DNA of 64,000 bases from Bacteroidales bacterium (GCA_015061285.1 SUWW01000003.1:186001-250000); one strand, 5' to 3'; shown: positions 1-9,448, counted from the stretch's first letter. Numbers and translations: made by a program. The notes: generated by a model not told the origin, from the sequence alone.

Positions 1-2
1 AC

Positions 3-845
3 AAGTTCAAGGTCTACGAAGATCCGAAAATAGGCGAAGTAGAGAGCGTATTGCCAGGCGCCAATTGTGGAGGCTGTGGATTTCCCGGCTGTCATGGTTT
101 GGCCGAGGCATTGACTAAAGCCGACGATTTGTCGGCTATTGGTTGCCCTGTGGGTGGCGCTCCAGTAATGGAAAAAGTTGCAAAAATTCTTGGTAAAGAG
201 GTAGTTGCATCCGACCCGAAAGTGGCAGTTGTTCGTTGCAACGGCTCGTGCGACAATCGTGCTCATAAGCTTGAGTATGATGGCGCTAAGTCGTGTGCTA
301 TTGCATCGACGCACTTCGCAGGCGAGACCGATTGCTCGTTTGGCTGTTTCGGCTACGGCGATTGCGTTGAGGCTTGTCAGTTTGGAGCCATCAGCATCGA
401 CGAGAAGACTGGCCTTCCAGTAGTCGACGAGGAGAAGTGTGTGGCTTGTGGCGCTTGTGCTAAGGCTTGTCCGAAGAACATTATCGAGATTCGCAAGAAG
501 GGTAGAGTGGTGCAAGGTACGGCTCGTCGCGTATGGATTTCGTGCGTAAATAAAGACAAAGGCGCTGTAGCTATGAAAGCGTGCAAAACCTCTTGTATTG
601 GTTGCGGGAAATGTGCCAAAGTATGCAAATTTGAAGCAATCACTATCGAAAACAATCTTGCATATATCGACCCAGAGAAATGTAAGGCTTGCGGCATGTG
701 CGTAAACGAATGTCCTAAGAAGGCTATTCATGCGACATTCACCCCGCCAGCACCAAAGCCAAAACCTGCTCCAGCACCCGCTGCCACTGAGGCTGCTAAG
801 CCAGAAGAGAAGCCAGCTGAGCAAACAAATACGTCAAAAGAATAA
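3..845 (+). CDS. rnfB: Ion-translocating electron transport complex subunit B (5'-truncated)
   Basis: RnfB passes electrons from reduced ferredoxin into the membrane Rnf complex. The reading frame is already open at base 3, so the N-terminal membrane anchor lies upstream of the window; 280 residues are visible. The first visible block has the four-cysteine 4Fe-4S pattern GANCGGCGFPGC. It is followed by ferredoxin-type CxxCxxCxxxCP clusters (CVACGACAKACP, CIGCGKCAKVC, CKACGMCVNECP). The tail is rich in Pro, Ala and Lys (PAPKPKPAPAPA), a low-complexity extension typical of Bacteroidales RnfB. It is 16 bases upstream of rnfC, which has a strong AGGAGG ribosome-binding site, and begins the operon order B-C-D-G-E-A. 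Identity is secure from the cluster pattern and context. Confidence 0.95.
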   Translation, partial: KFKVYEDPKIGEVESVLPGANCGGCGFPGCHGLAEALTKADDLSAIGCPVGGAPVMEKVAKILGKEVVASDPKVAVVRCNGSCDNRAHKLEYDGAKSCAIASTHFAGETDCSFGCFGYGDCVEACQFGAISIDEKTGLPVVDEEKCVACGACAKACPKNIIEIRKKGRVVQGTARRVWISCVNKDKGAVAMKACKTSCIGCGKCAKVCKFEAITIENNLAYIDPEKCKACGMCVNECPKKAIHATFTPPAPKPKPAPAPAATEAAKPEEKPAEQTNTSKE

Positions 846-861
846 TTAGGAGGAAATAGAA

Positions 862-2235
862 GTGCTAAAGACATTCAAAATAGGAGGCATCCATCCGAAC
901 GACAATAAATTGTCGGCGGGAAGCGCCATTCAAGTTTTGCCTGTTCCTCAAGAAGTTACCGTGCCAGTAGCTCAACATATTGGTGCTCCTGCAAAGCCAG
1001 TTGTTGCTGTGGGCGACACGGTGAAAGTGGGACAGTTGTTGGCTGAAGCTGGCGGTTTCGTCTCGGCAAATGTGCATTCGCCAGTGTCGGGCAAAGTGAA
1101 GAAAATTGAAGACTTTATCGATGGTAATGGCTATCGTAAAACTGGCATAATTATTACCGTTGAAGGTGACGAATGGGTAGAAACCATCGACCGTTCAACG
1201 GGTATCAAACGCGAGATTACGCTCGCTCCTGCCGACATAATAAAGAAGATCGGCGAGATGGGCCTCGTAGGTATGGGTGGTGCGACATTCCCAACACACG
1301 TTAAGTTGGCGGTTCCTCCCGGAAAGAAATGCGAAGCTCTCATTATCAATGGTGTAGAATGTGAACCATATCTCACCAGCGACCATCGTTTGATGCTCGA
1401 AAAGGGCGAAGAGGTGCTCATTGGTGTGAAAATACTTATGACAGCTCTCGGCGTACAGAATGCATACATAGGTATAGAGAATAACAAAAAAGATGCTATT
1501 GAATACCTAACTAAACTTGCGGCAAGTTATCCTGGCATCACAGTTCAACCGCTCAAGATGCGCTATCCGCAGGGCGGCGAGAAACAACTCATCGACGCTT
1601 GCATCGGTCGTCAGATTCCTTCGGGCAAGTTGCCAATCGATGTGGGTGCTGTTGTGCAAAATGTTGGTACGGCATACGCTGTGTATGAGGCCGTTCAAAA
1701 GAATAAACCTCTCATCGAACGAGTTGTTTGCGTAACTGGTAAGCCACTACAGAAGCCTTCGAACTTCCTTGTACGTATAGGTACACCAGTTCAAGCTGTT
1801 ATCGATGCAGCAGGTGGCGTGCCAGAAAACTGCGGCAAAGTGATTGGCGGTGGCCCTATGATGGGTCGCGCATTCACACGACTTGATGTTCCAGTAATCA
1901 AAGGTACTTCTGGCATACTCTTGATGTCGGAAGAGGAGTCGAAGCGAGGCGAAATGTCTCCTTGTATTCGTTGTGCAAAGTGCGTAAGCGTTTGTCCTAT
2001 GGGTCTCGAACCATTCCTCATATCTAAAGTATCTATGAAAGGCGATTGGGAGATGGCGGAAGAGAATCATATTATGGATTGTATCGAGTGTGGTTCATGT
2101 AACTACACGTGTCCATCGAACCGTCCGTTGCTCGACTACATACGCTTAGGTAAAGGAAAAGTAGGAGGCATACTTCGCGCTCGTGCAGCTGCTAAGAAAG
2201 CTGCAGAAGAGGCAGCAGCTGCCGAAAAGAAATAA
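862..2235 (+). CDS. rnfC: Ion-translocating electron transport complex subunit C
   Basis: RnfC is the NADH-binding peripheral subunit, accepting or donating electrons between NAD(H) and the iron-sulfur and flavin chain. At 457 residues it is the usual length for Bacteroidetes RnfC. It shows a lipoyl-like N-terminal domain (around residues 30-95), the NADH/FMN-site glycine motif GMGGATFP, and two C-terminal 4Fe-4S clusters (CIRCAKCVSVCP and CIECGSCNYTCP). The C-terminus is an Ala/Lys/Glu-rich helix. The start is GTG at 862; AGGAGG at 849-854 sits at the right distance and decides this start. It lies between rnfB and rnfD in the same operon. Confidence 0.96.
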   Translation: MLKTFKIGGIHPNDNKLSAGSAIQVLPVPQEVTVPVAQHIGAPAKPVVAVGDTVKVGQLLAEAGGFVSANVHSPVSGKVKKIEDFIDGNGYRKTGIIITVEGDEWVETIDRSTGIKREITLAPADIIKKIGEMGLVGMGGATFPTHVKLAVPPGKKCEALIINGVECEPYLTSDHRLMLEKGEEVLIGVKILMTALGVQNAYIGIENNKKDAIEYLTKLAASYPGITVQPLKMRYPQGGEKQLIDACIGRQIPSGKLPIDVGAVVQNVGTAYAVYEAVQKNKPLIERVVCVTGKPLQKPSNFLVRIGTPVQAVIDAAGGVPENCGKVIGGGPMMGRAFTRLDVPVIKGTSGILLMSEEESKRGEMSPCIRCAKCVSVCPMGLEPFLISKVSMKGDWEMAEENHIMDCIECGSCNYTCPSNRPLLDYIRLGKGKVGGILRARAAAKKAAEEAAAAEKK

Positions 2236-2263
2236 TAACAATAAAGAATGCAAATAAATAATA

Positions 2264-3247
2264 ATGAGCAAACTAACTATATCTCCGTCACCGCACGTGC
2301 ATAGCTCCGACTCGGTAAAGAGGAATATGTATGGAGTTTTGTTGGCTTTGTTGCCAGCTTTAGGATTCTCGTTGTGGGTGTTTGGTCTTGATTCGTTGCG
2401 CGTTGTGCTTATATCTATAGTATCATGCGTACTTATTGAGTTCCTTGTACAAAAATTTATAATGAAAGTGAAGACAACCATTTGCGACGGCTCAGCCGCA
2501 GTTACTGGTTTGATACTTGCTTTCAACTTGCCATCAAACCTCGATTGGTGGATTATTGTTGTAGGTGCACTATTCGCTATTGGCGTATGCAAGATGACAT
2601 TCGGTGGCTTAGGTCAAAATATTGTCAATCCTGCTATTGCCGGACGTGTGTTCCTTTTGGTGTCGTTCCCAGCACAAATGACTACTTGGCCGATGCCACA
2701 CGCTGTAGATGGCACTACGGGTGCTACTCCACTTGCCATGATGAAAGAGGGTTTGAAAAGTGGTCAGTCGGTTAGCGAAATAATGGCAGCTAATGGTATG
2801 CCAAGCTACTCTGACATGCTTCTTGGCAACATGGGCGGTTCACTCGGCGAGATGGCCGCTATAGCACTTATAGTCGGCTTGGTAATTCTCTTGTGTGCTA
2901 AGATTATCACATGGCACATACCAGTAAGTATCTTGGCTACAGTATTCGTCTTCGCTGGCATACTTAACTTGTGCGACCCTGAGTCATACGCATCTCCAGT
3001 GTTCCACCTCTTGACGGGTGGTGTGCTCTTCGGTGCAATATTTATGGCTACAGACTACGTCACCTCGCCAATGGCTCCTTCGGGCATGATTATTTATGGC
3101 GTTGGTATAGGCATACTTACTGTTCTTATACGTACGTTCGGTGCTTATCCTGAGGGTGTGTCGTTTGCAATATTGATTATGAATATTGTTACTCCGCTCA
3201 TCAATACTTATTGTAAACCAAAACGTTTCGGGGAGGTTGTAAAATGA
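2264..3247 (+). CDS. rnfD: Ion-translocating electron transport complex subunit D
   Basis: RnfD is an integral membrane subunit with a covalently bound FMN and takes part in coupling electron flow to ion transport. The 327-residue protein has about nine to ten hydrophobic segments and the phosphoester-FMN motif TTGATPLAMM, where the threonine of (S/T)GAT carries the flavin. An N-terminal SPSPHVHSSDSV stretch is typical of the family. It ends in an ATGA overlap with rnfG, so the two are translationally coupled. Confidence 0.95.
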   Translation: MSKLTISPSPHVHSSDSVKRNMYGVLLALLPALGFSLWVFGLDSLRVVLISIVSCVLIEFLVQKFIMKVKTTICDGSAAVTGLILAFNLPSNLDWWIIVVGALFAIGVCKMTFGGLGQNIVNPAIAGRVFLLVSFPAQMTTWPMPHAVDGTTGATPLAMMKEGLKSGQSVSEIMAANGMPSYSDMLLGNMGGSLGEMAAIALIVGLVILLCAKIITWHIPVSILATVFVFAGILNLCDPESYASPVFHLLTGGVLFGAIFMATDYVTSPMAPSGMIIYGVGIGILTVLIRTFGAYPEGVSFAILIMNIVTPLINTYCKPKRFGEVVK

Positions 3248-3882
3248 AAAAGTTAGAATCTACATTGTCAAACATGGTCATCGTTTTGTCCGTTGTTTGC
3301 TTAGTATCAGCTTCTTTGCTTGGTTTTATGTATGGCGTGACGGCAGAACCTATCGCCCGCATTGAAAAGCAAACCCTCGATAACGGTATCAAGAAAGTTC
3401 TCCTCGATGAGGCTAATCAGGATGCTCAAATCAACGTCGAAGTTCGCGAAGATGGCGCATTCACCTTCTACGAAGTTACCGATGCTCAAGGTCAGAAACT
3501 TGGTACGGCTGTGAAGACTGCTGTTCAAGGCTTCTCACCCGATTTGACTGTGCTTGTTGGATTCAATACCGAAGGCGACATCAAAGGTTATGAAGTGCTC
3601 AAACACAGCGAAACTCCAGGTTTGGGTGCCAACTGCGTAAATTGGTTTCAAAAAGGAGGTAAAGGCGATATAATTGGCAAGAACCCAGGCAAAAACAATC
3701 TTACCGTATCTAAAGACGGTGGTGAAATTGATGCTATCACGGCTTCTACCATTACTTCGCGTGCATTCCTTGGCGCTGTGAATGCGGAATATAAACAACT
3801 CTTCGGCTCTAACACCAACGCTAACACTGGTGCTACAAAACGTGTTGAGGCTGCCGAAAACGATAGTATCAAAACTGAATAA
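3244..3882 (+). CDS. rnfG: Ion-translocating electron transport complex subunit G
   Basis: RnfG is a membrane-anchored flavoprotein with an FMN-binding domain facing the outside of the inner membrane. The 212-residue product has one N-terminal membrane segment (around residues 9-32) and the FMN-binding domain after it. The flavin-attachment region reads DAITASTITSRAF, a variant of the usual (S/T)GAT motif in which Gly-Ala is replaced by Ala-Ser, still followed by threonines. It overlaps rnfD by four bases (ATGA) and is followed closely by rnfE. Confidence 0.93.
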   Translation: MKKLESTLSNMVIVLSVVCLVSASLLGFMYGVTAEPIARIEKQTLDNGIKKVLLDEANQDAQINVEVREDGAFTFYEVTDAQGQKLGTAVKTAVQGFSPDLTVLVGFNTEGDIKGYEVLKHSETPGLGANCVNWFQKGGKGDIIGKNPGKNNLTVSKDGGEIDAITASTITSRAFLGAVNAEYKQLFGSNTNANTGATKRVEAAENDSIKTE

Positions 3883-3894
3883 TTCGTATTGAGT

Positions 3895-4482
3895 ATGAAT
3901 AAAATAAAGATATTATTAAACGGAATTATCAAGGAGAACCCAACCTTCGTGTTGCTCCTTGGTATGTGTCCTACGTTAGGTACTACCACTTCTGCTATAA
4001 ATGGTATGGGCATGGGTTTGGCTACGCTCTTTGTGCTTATTTGTAGCAACGTAGTTATTTCGGCTCTCAAGAAGCTCATTCCCGATATGGTGCGTATACC
4101 ATCATTCATCGTGATTATTGCAACGTTCGTTACTGTGCTCCAGATGATTATGCAAGCGTACGTGCCAGATCTTTATGCATCGCTTGGACTTTTCATTCCA
4201 CTGATTGTGGTTAACTGTATAGTGCTTGGTCGTGCTGAAGCTTTTGCAACTAAGAATACTCCAGCCGACTCGCTCTTCGATGGTCTTGGCATTGGCCTTG
4301 GCTTCACCCTCGCACTGACACTTCTTGGTGCTGTTCGCGAACTTCTTGGCTCTGGCATGATTTTCGGCGTTCGCATCTGGTCCGAGACCTATGGCGCGTT
4401 GGCATTCGTGTTGGCGCCTGGTGCATTCATTGTGTTGGGCTATCTAATAGCTATTATGAACAAAATAATTAAGAAGGCATAA
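3895..4482 (+). CDS. rnfE: Ion-translocating electron transport complex subunit E
   Basis: RnfE is one of the two homologous six-helix membrane subunits (with RnfA) that surround the membrane 2Fe-2S centre. The protein shows repeated hydrophobic helices and the family motifs NPTFVLLLGMCPTLGTT near the N-terminus and LFDGLGIGLGFTLAL later. I choose ATG at 3895 rather than the in-frame TTG at 3889 because it gives the usual MNK start; both are possible. It lies one base from rnfA. Confidence 0.94.
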   Translation: MNKIKILLNGIIKENPTFVLLLGMCPTLGTTTSAINGMGMGLATLFVLICSNVVISALKKLIPDMVRIPSFIVIIATFVTVLQMIMQAYVPDLYASLGLFIPLIVVNCIVLGRAEAFATKNTPADSLFDGLGIGLGFTLALTLLGAVRELLGSGMIFGVRIWSETYGALAFVLAPGAFIVLGYLIAIMNKIIKKA

Positions 4483-4483
4483 A

Positions 4484-5080
4484 ATGGAATATATACTTAT
4501 AGTAATATCGGCCATCTTCGTCAACAACGTAGTGTTGTCGCAGTTCCTCGGCATCTGTCCGTTTCTTGGCGTGTCGAAGAAAGTTAGCACGGCAGTGGGC
4601 ATGGGCGCCGCTGTAACCTTTGTGCTTACTTTGGCTACCATAGTAACCTACCTTGTTCAGCAGTACATACTCAACCCATTCAACTTGCAATATCTGCAGA
4701 CGATAGCATTCATACTTATCATCGCAGCGCTTGTGCAGATGGTTGAGATTATCCTCAAGAAGGTGTCGCCTTCGCTCTATCAGGCGCTTGGCGTATTCTT
4801 GCCACTCATCACCACCAACTGCTGTATTCTTGGTGTAGCAATCACCGTTGGCAATGGCACCTACAATGCGCAAGGTCTCGAAGATCCAGGACTTTTGGCA
4901 GGCGTTGTTTATGCAATAGCCACAGCAATTGGTTTTGCTCTTGCTTTGGTGCTTTTCGCAGGTGTTCGCGAGCATCTCGAACTTATGGATGTGCCCAAAG
5001 CAATGAAAGGTACTCCTATTGCCATCATCGTTGCTGGTATTATGGCTATGGCATTTATCGGCTTCTCTGGTATGGTGTAG
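4484..5080 (+). CDS. rnfA: Ion-translocating electron transport complex subunit A
   Basis: RnfA is the partner of RnfE in the membrane core of the Rnf complex. At 198 residues it carries the conserved NNVVLSQFLGICPFLGVS motif containing the cysteine that ligates the membrane cluster, and LPLITTNCCILGVAI in the second half. It is the last gene of the rnf operon; a strong hairpin terminator follows 28 bases after the stop codon. Confidence 0.96.
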   Translation: MEYILIVISAIFVNNVVLSQFLGICPFLGVSKKVSTAVGMGAAVTFVLTLATIVTYLVQQYILNPFNLQYLQTIAFILIIAALVQMVEIILKKVSPSLYQALGVFLPLITTNCCILGVAITVGNGTYNAQGLEDPGLLAGVVYAIATAIGFALALVLFAGVREHLELMDVPKAMKGTPIAIIVAGIMAMAFIGFSGMV

Positions 5081-5107
5081 TAAACAGAATATTTGTTACT
5101 AATTAAT

Positions 5108-5140
5108 AGCCAGTTGCATCTTCGGGTGCGGCTGGCTTTT
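5108..5140 (+). terminator. Rho-independent terminator of the rnf operon
   Basis: A 13-pair stem (AGCCAGTTGCATC with GGTGCGGCTGGCT, three G-U pairs) is capped by a TTCG tetraloop closed by C-G and followed by TTTTTGTTTTTT. A near copy of this hairpin occurs at 7951. Confidence 0.9.
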
Positions 5141-5343
5141 TGTTTTTTATGTTGCTGCATATCTAATAATGGATAATAAGTGTTTTTATATGTATAAATA
5201 TGTTACGAATGCATTACCGATACATTGATGAGTTGTGTTGATTATTAGGCGGTTAATAAAAATTTGGCTTACTTATTTGTTTACTACGGCAATTGAGGGC
5301 AGAGTGCCACACATACATTTGCTTCAAACTCAAAAAAACACGT

Positions 5344-7914
5344 ATGAACAAGAATTTATTATTCATTTTGTGGACTTTTATGTCCGTAGTGGCCAATTCG
5401 CAAGAATTGCGACAAAGTGTCTATTTCGATTTCGGTTCCAATGTAACTAATCGAGGTGTGCAGACATCAAATCCTGATGCAAATAATAACTATTGGAATA
5501 ATATTCTTGCTAATTCTGGCAACTATATAGCGGCCAATAGTCAATTTGAAGGCATCGTAAATAGTCAAAACGAAGCTACGGAAATTAGTGTCACATTTCA
5601 GAATCGATTTACTACCAACGGCCTTAGTGGTGGTGGTGGTTTGACCAATCCGCAGGTAGATATGCTTGCTGATATGGCTGTAGCGTCGGCTACGAGCGAT
5701 TATATGTTTATAGAAAAAAGTGAAGACAATAGCAGCTTTATTGTTGCGGGTCTCAACATCGATCGTGCATATCAGTTTTGTCTGTTTGCAAGTCGTAGCG
5801 CTTCCGACAATCGTATAGGTTACTATACATTATCGGGCTACAATTCGTTTCGAGGCGAAATGCAAGCTGCTGGAGCCAATTGGGGTGGTAGCGGTGTGAA
5901 TCAAAATGTGTCGCAAACACTAATTACCGATTATATCTTCCCAAAGCCTGATGGAACAATTACCATCACCGTTAGTCGTAAGCAAGGCGATTATATACCT
6001 CTCAACTCAATGCGTCTGTCTGAATTTACAGGCGTAGAAAAGCCTGTCGTTGTGCAATATGAGTCTATGACGATTATGGGCACTGCTGTAGAAGGTGGCT
6101 CTGTAAAAATGAATAACACCATACTTAATAAAGAGAAACAATCTAACGTGTTTGAAACCTTTGTGAAATTGTCGGCTGGTACATATTCATTTGTAGGCAC
6201 ATTGAACAATGGAACCGAAGTGTCTATAGGCGTTGGAAATAGTGCTAACAGTATAAAAACTAATGGCGAAAATTTTGTTGTCGATGAAGAGCAAGTTGTT
6301 CAACTTACTGTCGATGCGACCAACAATACCATATCGTTCAATAAGATAACTGGTATTTATGTTACGGGAAGCATTAGTTCTGCTGGCTGGTCGACTAATG
6401 GTGAAGAAATAACATACGATAGCAATGGAGTATGGAAAAGCGATGTTGAGTTCACAAAAGATGGTACCAATAGCGATCCTTCGCGCATCGTTTTCTTAAT
6501 TAATCGAAGCTGGAATCAGCAGCTGAAAAGTGTTGCTGGCGAGCGCCTAAAACTTGGTCTTGCGGCGCAAGGCTATTCGCTCAACGACATTAGTCTCACA
6601 AAAGGTAGATACAATATAGAAATTGACCTCCGTAACTATAAGTATGTGATTACACCTCTCGATGGGATTGATCCTCATCGCATTACGGTTATTGGCTCAT
6701 CGGTGGCAAACGGACAAGGTGCTACCAATAACGAAGGTTATGCATATCTATTGGGACAGAATCTTCAAAATAGATTCTCTCAAGGTGAAAGTGATTATCC
6801 ATTCTACACTTCGGGTGTTGCTATAAATGGTAATAGCACAATAGATGTATGTAATCGCTACGACGACCTTATCAACAATTTTGGCTCTTATGTAATTATA
6901 GGTCTCGGACTTGGCAACGAAGGTCTGCACGAATCGAGCAACAAGGAGGCTACTTATAACCAATGGAAAAACAATATGCTCGCCCTTGTAGAAAAAATGC
7001 AGAATGATGGAAAAACGGTTGTGGTTACTAACAACTATCCACGAGGCGACTACAACGCTACCGACTATGATTATGTAAAAAAGATGAATCTTGAAATGCA
7101 GCAGTGGAACATACCAACGGTGAACTTTTTAGGCGTGCTCGATAACTGTGAGAACAACGGACAATGGGCCGAAGGTTACCAAGTTCAGGGAGATGTGTAT
7201 CATCCTACAACAGAAGGACACCAAGAGATGCTAAGCGCCTTTGTACCGTCGCTTTTTGATGCGCTTGCCGCACAAAAGGCTAAACCTCAGCGTATAAGCG
7301 TCACAGAAGGCTTTGCTCTTCAACAAGGTCAGAGCATATCATTAACTCCTGAAGCTGGCGTTCATTCGTTCACTATATACATAAAAATAAAGACGCAAAA
7401 GGCAAGTCCATGCGTAACTATGAACTTCGAGAATGGTGAGAAACTCAATATTGAAGTGCCTCAATCTCTTGCAGATGGCCTTTGGCATACTTATGCATTA
7501 AGTTACTATTATGCTGCAGGAAAATATGTTACTTATGAAGATGCTGCTGCGGCTAATGCTGCTGATTGTCAGCAATATGCACTGAAAAATATTACGATTA
7601 ATGGTGATGCTGAATATGCCGATTTGATGTTTTATCGCGCAGGGATGAACGCCGATGAGATTGCCGCAATAGAAGAAGGCAAGATGCTAAAATCGAGTCT
7701 CGAAATATATTGCTCATTAGCAAACCACTCGCTCGACAATTTGGCTCAATCCACAAACAGTGTAGAATTCAATGGCTCTAACGTTGTTACCTCTGTCGAA
7801 AGAAAAGTAGAGGCAAAAGGAAGTAATATCTATTACAATCTCAAAGGACAACGAGCTACAAAGCATTCGCGAGGAATAGTGATAACCAATGCCACAAAAG
7901 AACTGAAATATTAA
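5344..7914 (+). CDS. Secreted multidomain SGNH/GDSL-hydrolase-like protein
   Basis: Predicted 856-residue exported protein. The ATG at 5344 gives a clean signal peptide (MNKNLLFILWTFMSVVANSQ); the longer frame from 5293 does not. Regions in order: an N-terminal beta-rich domain (about 20-230); a SusE/SusF-like segment with VTGSISSAGWS (about 330-440); an SGNH hydrolase core starting RITVIGSSVANGQGA, with the nucleophile-position Ser452, a glycine block GLGLGNEG, and Asp617-xx-His620 in DVYHPTTEGH; then a LamG-like sandwich. The C-terminus ends YYNLKGQRATKHSRG...KELKY, a short tail common in Bacteroidales exported proteins. A carbohydrate esterase acting on dietary or surface glycans is likely, but the substrate is unknown. 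It is a single-gene unit between two near-identical terminators. Confidence 0.75.
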   Translation: MNKNLLFILWTFMSVVANSQELRQSVYFDFGSNVTNRGVQTSNPDANNNYWNNILANSGNYIAANSQFEGIVNSQNEATEISVTFQNRFTTNGLSGGGGLTNPQVDMLADMAVASATSDYMFIEKSEDNSSFIVAGLNIDRAYQFCLFASRSASDNRIGYYTLSGYNSFRGEMQAAGANWGGSGVNQNVSQTLITDYIFPKPDGTITITVSRKQGDYIPLNSMRLSEFTGVEKPVVVQYESMTIMGTAVEGGSVKMNNTILNKEKQSNVFETFVKLSAGTYSFVGTLNNGTEVSIGVGNSANSIKTNGENFVVDEEQVVQLTVDATNNTISFNKITGIYVTGSISSAGWSTNGEEITYDSNGVWKSDVEFTKDGTNSDPSRIVFLINRSWNQQLKSVAGERLKLGLAAQGYSLNDISLTKGRYNIEIDLRNYKYVITPLDGIDPHRITVIGSSVANGQGATNNEGYAYLLGQNLQNRFSQGESDYPFYTSGVAINGNSTIDVCNRYDDLINNFGSYVIIGLGLGNEGLHESSNKEATYNQWKNNMLALVEKMQNDGKTVVVTNNYPRGDYNATDYDYVKKMNLEMQQWNIPTVNFLGVLDNCENNGQWAEGYQVQGDVYHPTTEGHQEMLSAFVPSLFDALAAQKAKPQRISVTEGFALQQGQSISLTPEAGVHSFTIYIKIKTQKASPCVTMNFENGEKLNIEVPQSLADGLWHTYALSYYYAAGKYVTYEDAAAANAADCQQYALKNITINGDAEYADLMFYRAGMNADEIAAIEEGKMLKSSLEIYCSLANHSLDNLAQSTNSVEFNGSNVVTSVERKVEAKGSNIYYNLKGQRATKHSRGIVITNATKELKY

Positions 7915-7950
7915 ACATAGTAGTTAATATAGATTTGTAATAGTTTGATT

Positions 7951-7986
7951 GCCAGTTGCATCTTCGGGTGTGGCTGGCTTTTTTTT
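7951..7986 (+). terminator. Rho-independent terminator after the SGNH protein gene
   Basis: GCCAGTTGCATC, TTCG loop, GGTGTGGCTGGC, then eight T. It differs at one position (C to T) from the core of the rnf terminator at 5108-5140. Confidence 0.9.
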
Positions 7987-8093
7987 CTGCAATTTCACAT
8001 TGCTTGGGTTGTAAAAAATAACCTCTATTCTACTAATTCAGTGTTAAATGAATAATTCGCACAGTTTTTCGTGCTTTTTTTGTTTTGTTTACA

Positions 8094-8125
8094 ATTGTTT
8101 TTGACGGTAAAAGAAAATACATTTG
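8094..8125 (+). promoter_or_regulatory. Bacteroidota-type promoter for the TPR/ribH region
   Basis: TACATTTG at 8118-8125 matches the -7 consensus TAnnTTTG. ATTG at 8094-8097 lies 20 bases upstream in the -33 position. The start codon of the next gene is 25 bases downstream of the -7 box. Confidence 0.6.
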
Positions 8126-8150
8126 CGCCCAAATTTAACTATCCCGAAAG

Positions 8151-8828
8151 ATGTCACAGAACAAAGAAGATCAGGAAACTAACAAAAGTCTCGAAAATGT
8201 AGAGTCGGCGCTTACTGGTGCAGAACAATTTTTCGAGAAGAATGTAAAATCAGTAACTATTTGTGCCATTGCAGTATTGGCAGTTATCGTAATAATAGCA
8301 GTAGTAAACAATTTCTACTTGAAACCTCTTAAGGCAGAAGCTCAAAAGGAAATTTTCAATGCTCAATACTATTTTGAGGCTGATAGCTTCCGTTTGGCTC
8401 TCGAAGGCGACGGCGTTAACGCAGGTTTTGCTCAAATAGCCGACGACTACAGCTCTACTCCTGCTGGTAAACTTGCTAATTACTATGCAGGCGTATGCAA
8501 TATGCGCCTTGGCAATTTCGATGAGGCTATTCGCTATCTCAAAGTTTTCTCTTGCGACGATGAAACACTCAACACATTTGCTGAAGGTCTTATCGGCGAC
8601 GCTGAGTGTGAACTCGGTAATAGCAAAGCTGCTGTTGCTGCATACAAAAAAGCTGCCAGCAACAAAAATGAAGTTGCATCGCCCATTTTCCTTTTCAAAC
8701 TTGGTAAACTTTACCTTCGCGAAGGTCAGAAAAGTGAGGCTGTTGCTGCATTTAAGCAGATAAAAGATGAATATCCGACAAATCAAATCACTAGAGATGT
8801 CGAGAAGTATATCAATGCTGCTAATTGA
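8151..8828 (+). CDS. Membrane-anchored tetratricopeptide repeat protein
   Basis: 225 residues. A charged N-terminal segment (1-33) precedes one transmembrane helix (about 35-57) and then tetratricopeptide-like helical repeats (about 80-220, with GKLANYYAGVCNMRLGNFDEA and AVAAYKKAA units). This is the architecture of YfgM-like proteins that tether a TPR domain to the membrane, often as chaperone or assembly adaptors. The exact partner is unknown. It has its own promoter and is followed by a hairpin terminator just before ribH. Confidence 0.75.
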   Translation: MSQNKEDQETNKSLENVESALTGAEQFFEKNVKSVTICAIAVLAVIVIIAVVNNFYLKPLKAEAQKEIFNAQYYFEADSFRLALEGDGVNAGFAQIADDYSSTPAGKLANYYAGVCNMRLGNFDEAIRYLKVFSCDDETLNTFAEGLIGDAECELGNSKAAVAAYKKAASNKNEVASPIFLFKLGKLYLREGQKSEAVAAFKQIKDEYPTNQITRDVEKYINAAN

Positions 8829-8855
8829 TTAGAAATTAAATATATACATAATATG

Positions 8856-8887
8856 AGGGTTGCCCTGATGATGGACAGCCCTTTTTT
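8856..8887 (+). terminator. Hairpin terminator between the TPR gene and ribH
   Basis: AGGGTTGCCC pairs with GGACAGCCCT (one mismatch, one G-U) around a seven-base loop, followed by TTTTTT. It ends only 13 bases before the ATG chosen for ribH. Confidence 0.75.
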
Positions 8888-8900
8888 CATAACTATAAAT

Positions 8901-9398
8901 ATGGCAAGCGAACTAAAAAATCTTTCTGTATACGATCCTAATAGCGTACCATCAACCAAAGGAATGAAGTTCGGTATCGTAGTGTCGGAGTGGAATCATA
9001 ACATTACTGGCAATTTGCTCAAAGGGGCTATTGAAGGTCTAACTGAAAATGGCGTCTCAACTGATGACATTGTGGTTAAGTATGTCCCTGGTAGTTTTGA
9101 ACTTATAGCAGGTGGAAAGTATATGGCTAAGTATACCGATGTAGATGCTATTATTTGCCTTGGATGTGTAATAAAGGGCGATACTCCGCATTTCGATTAT
9201 GTATGCGCAGGTACTACGCAAGGCATTGCGCAACTTAATATTGAATATGACAAACCATTCATATTCGGCTTATTAACTACAAACAATCTACAGCAAGCCG
9301 AGGAACGTTGCGGCGGTCGACTTGGTAACAAAGGAACAGAATGTGCTATTACGGCTATCAAAATGGTAGATTTCCTTTGGAATGTAAGAAATAAGTAA
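8901..9398 (+). CDS. ribH: 6,7-dimethyl-8-ribityllumazine synthase
   Basis: Catalyses the penultimate step of riboflavin synthesis, joining 5-amino-6-ribitylaminouracil with dihydroxybutanone phosphate. With ATG at 8901 the protein is 165 residues, the family's normal size. Visible motifs are [19 protein letters not shown] (substrate binding), VPGSFELI and [15 protein letters not shown], which contains the catalytic histidine. The frame stays open to an ATG at 8853, but that stretch forms the terminator hairpin and adds residues not expected in RibH, so I reject it. It sits between a TPR gene and tRNA-Tyr. Confidence 0.95.
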   Translation: MASELKNLSVYDPNSVPSTKGMKFGIVVSEWNHNITGNLLKGAIEGLTENGVSTDDIVVKYVPGSFELIAGGKYMAKYTDVDAIICLGCVIKGDTPHFDYVCAGTTQGIAQLNIEYDKPFIFGLLTTNNLQQAEERCGGRLGNKGTECAITAIKMVDFLWNVRNK

Positions 9399-9448
9399 CG
9401 ATATTTGCACTCGCAAAACGAGAGGCAATGCCTTGAATTTTGAGGCTT

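Noticed and set aside
5293-5343. Seventeen-codon N-terminal extension of the SGNH protein
   Set aside because: It starts with TTG and lacks signal-peptide character; ATG 5344 gives an immediate, proper signal peptide.
8853-8900. ATG at 8853 as ribH start
   Set aside because: The segment forms a terminator hairpin and adds residues beyond normal RibH length.
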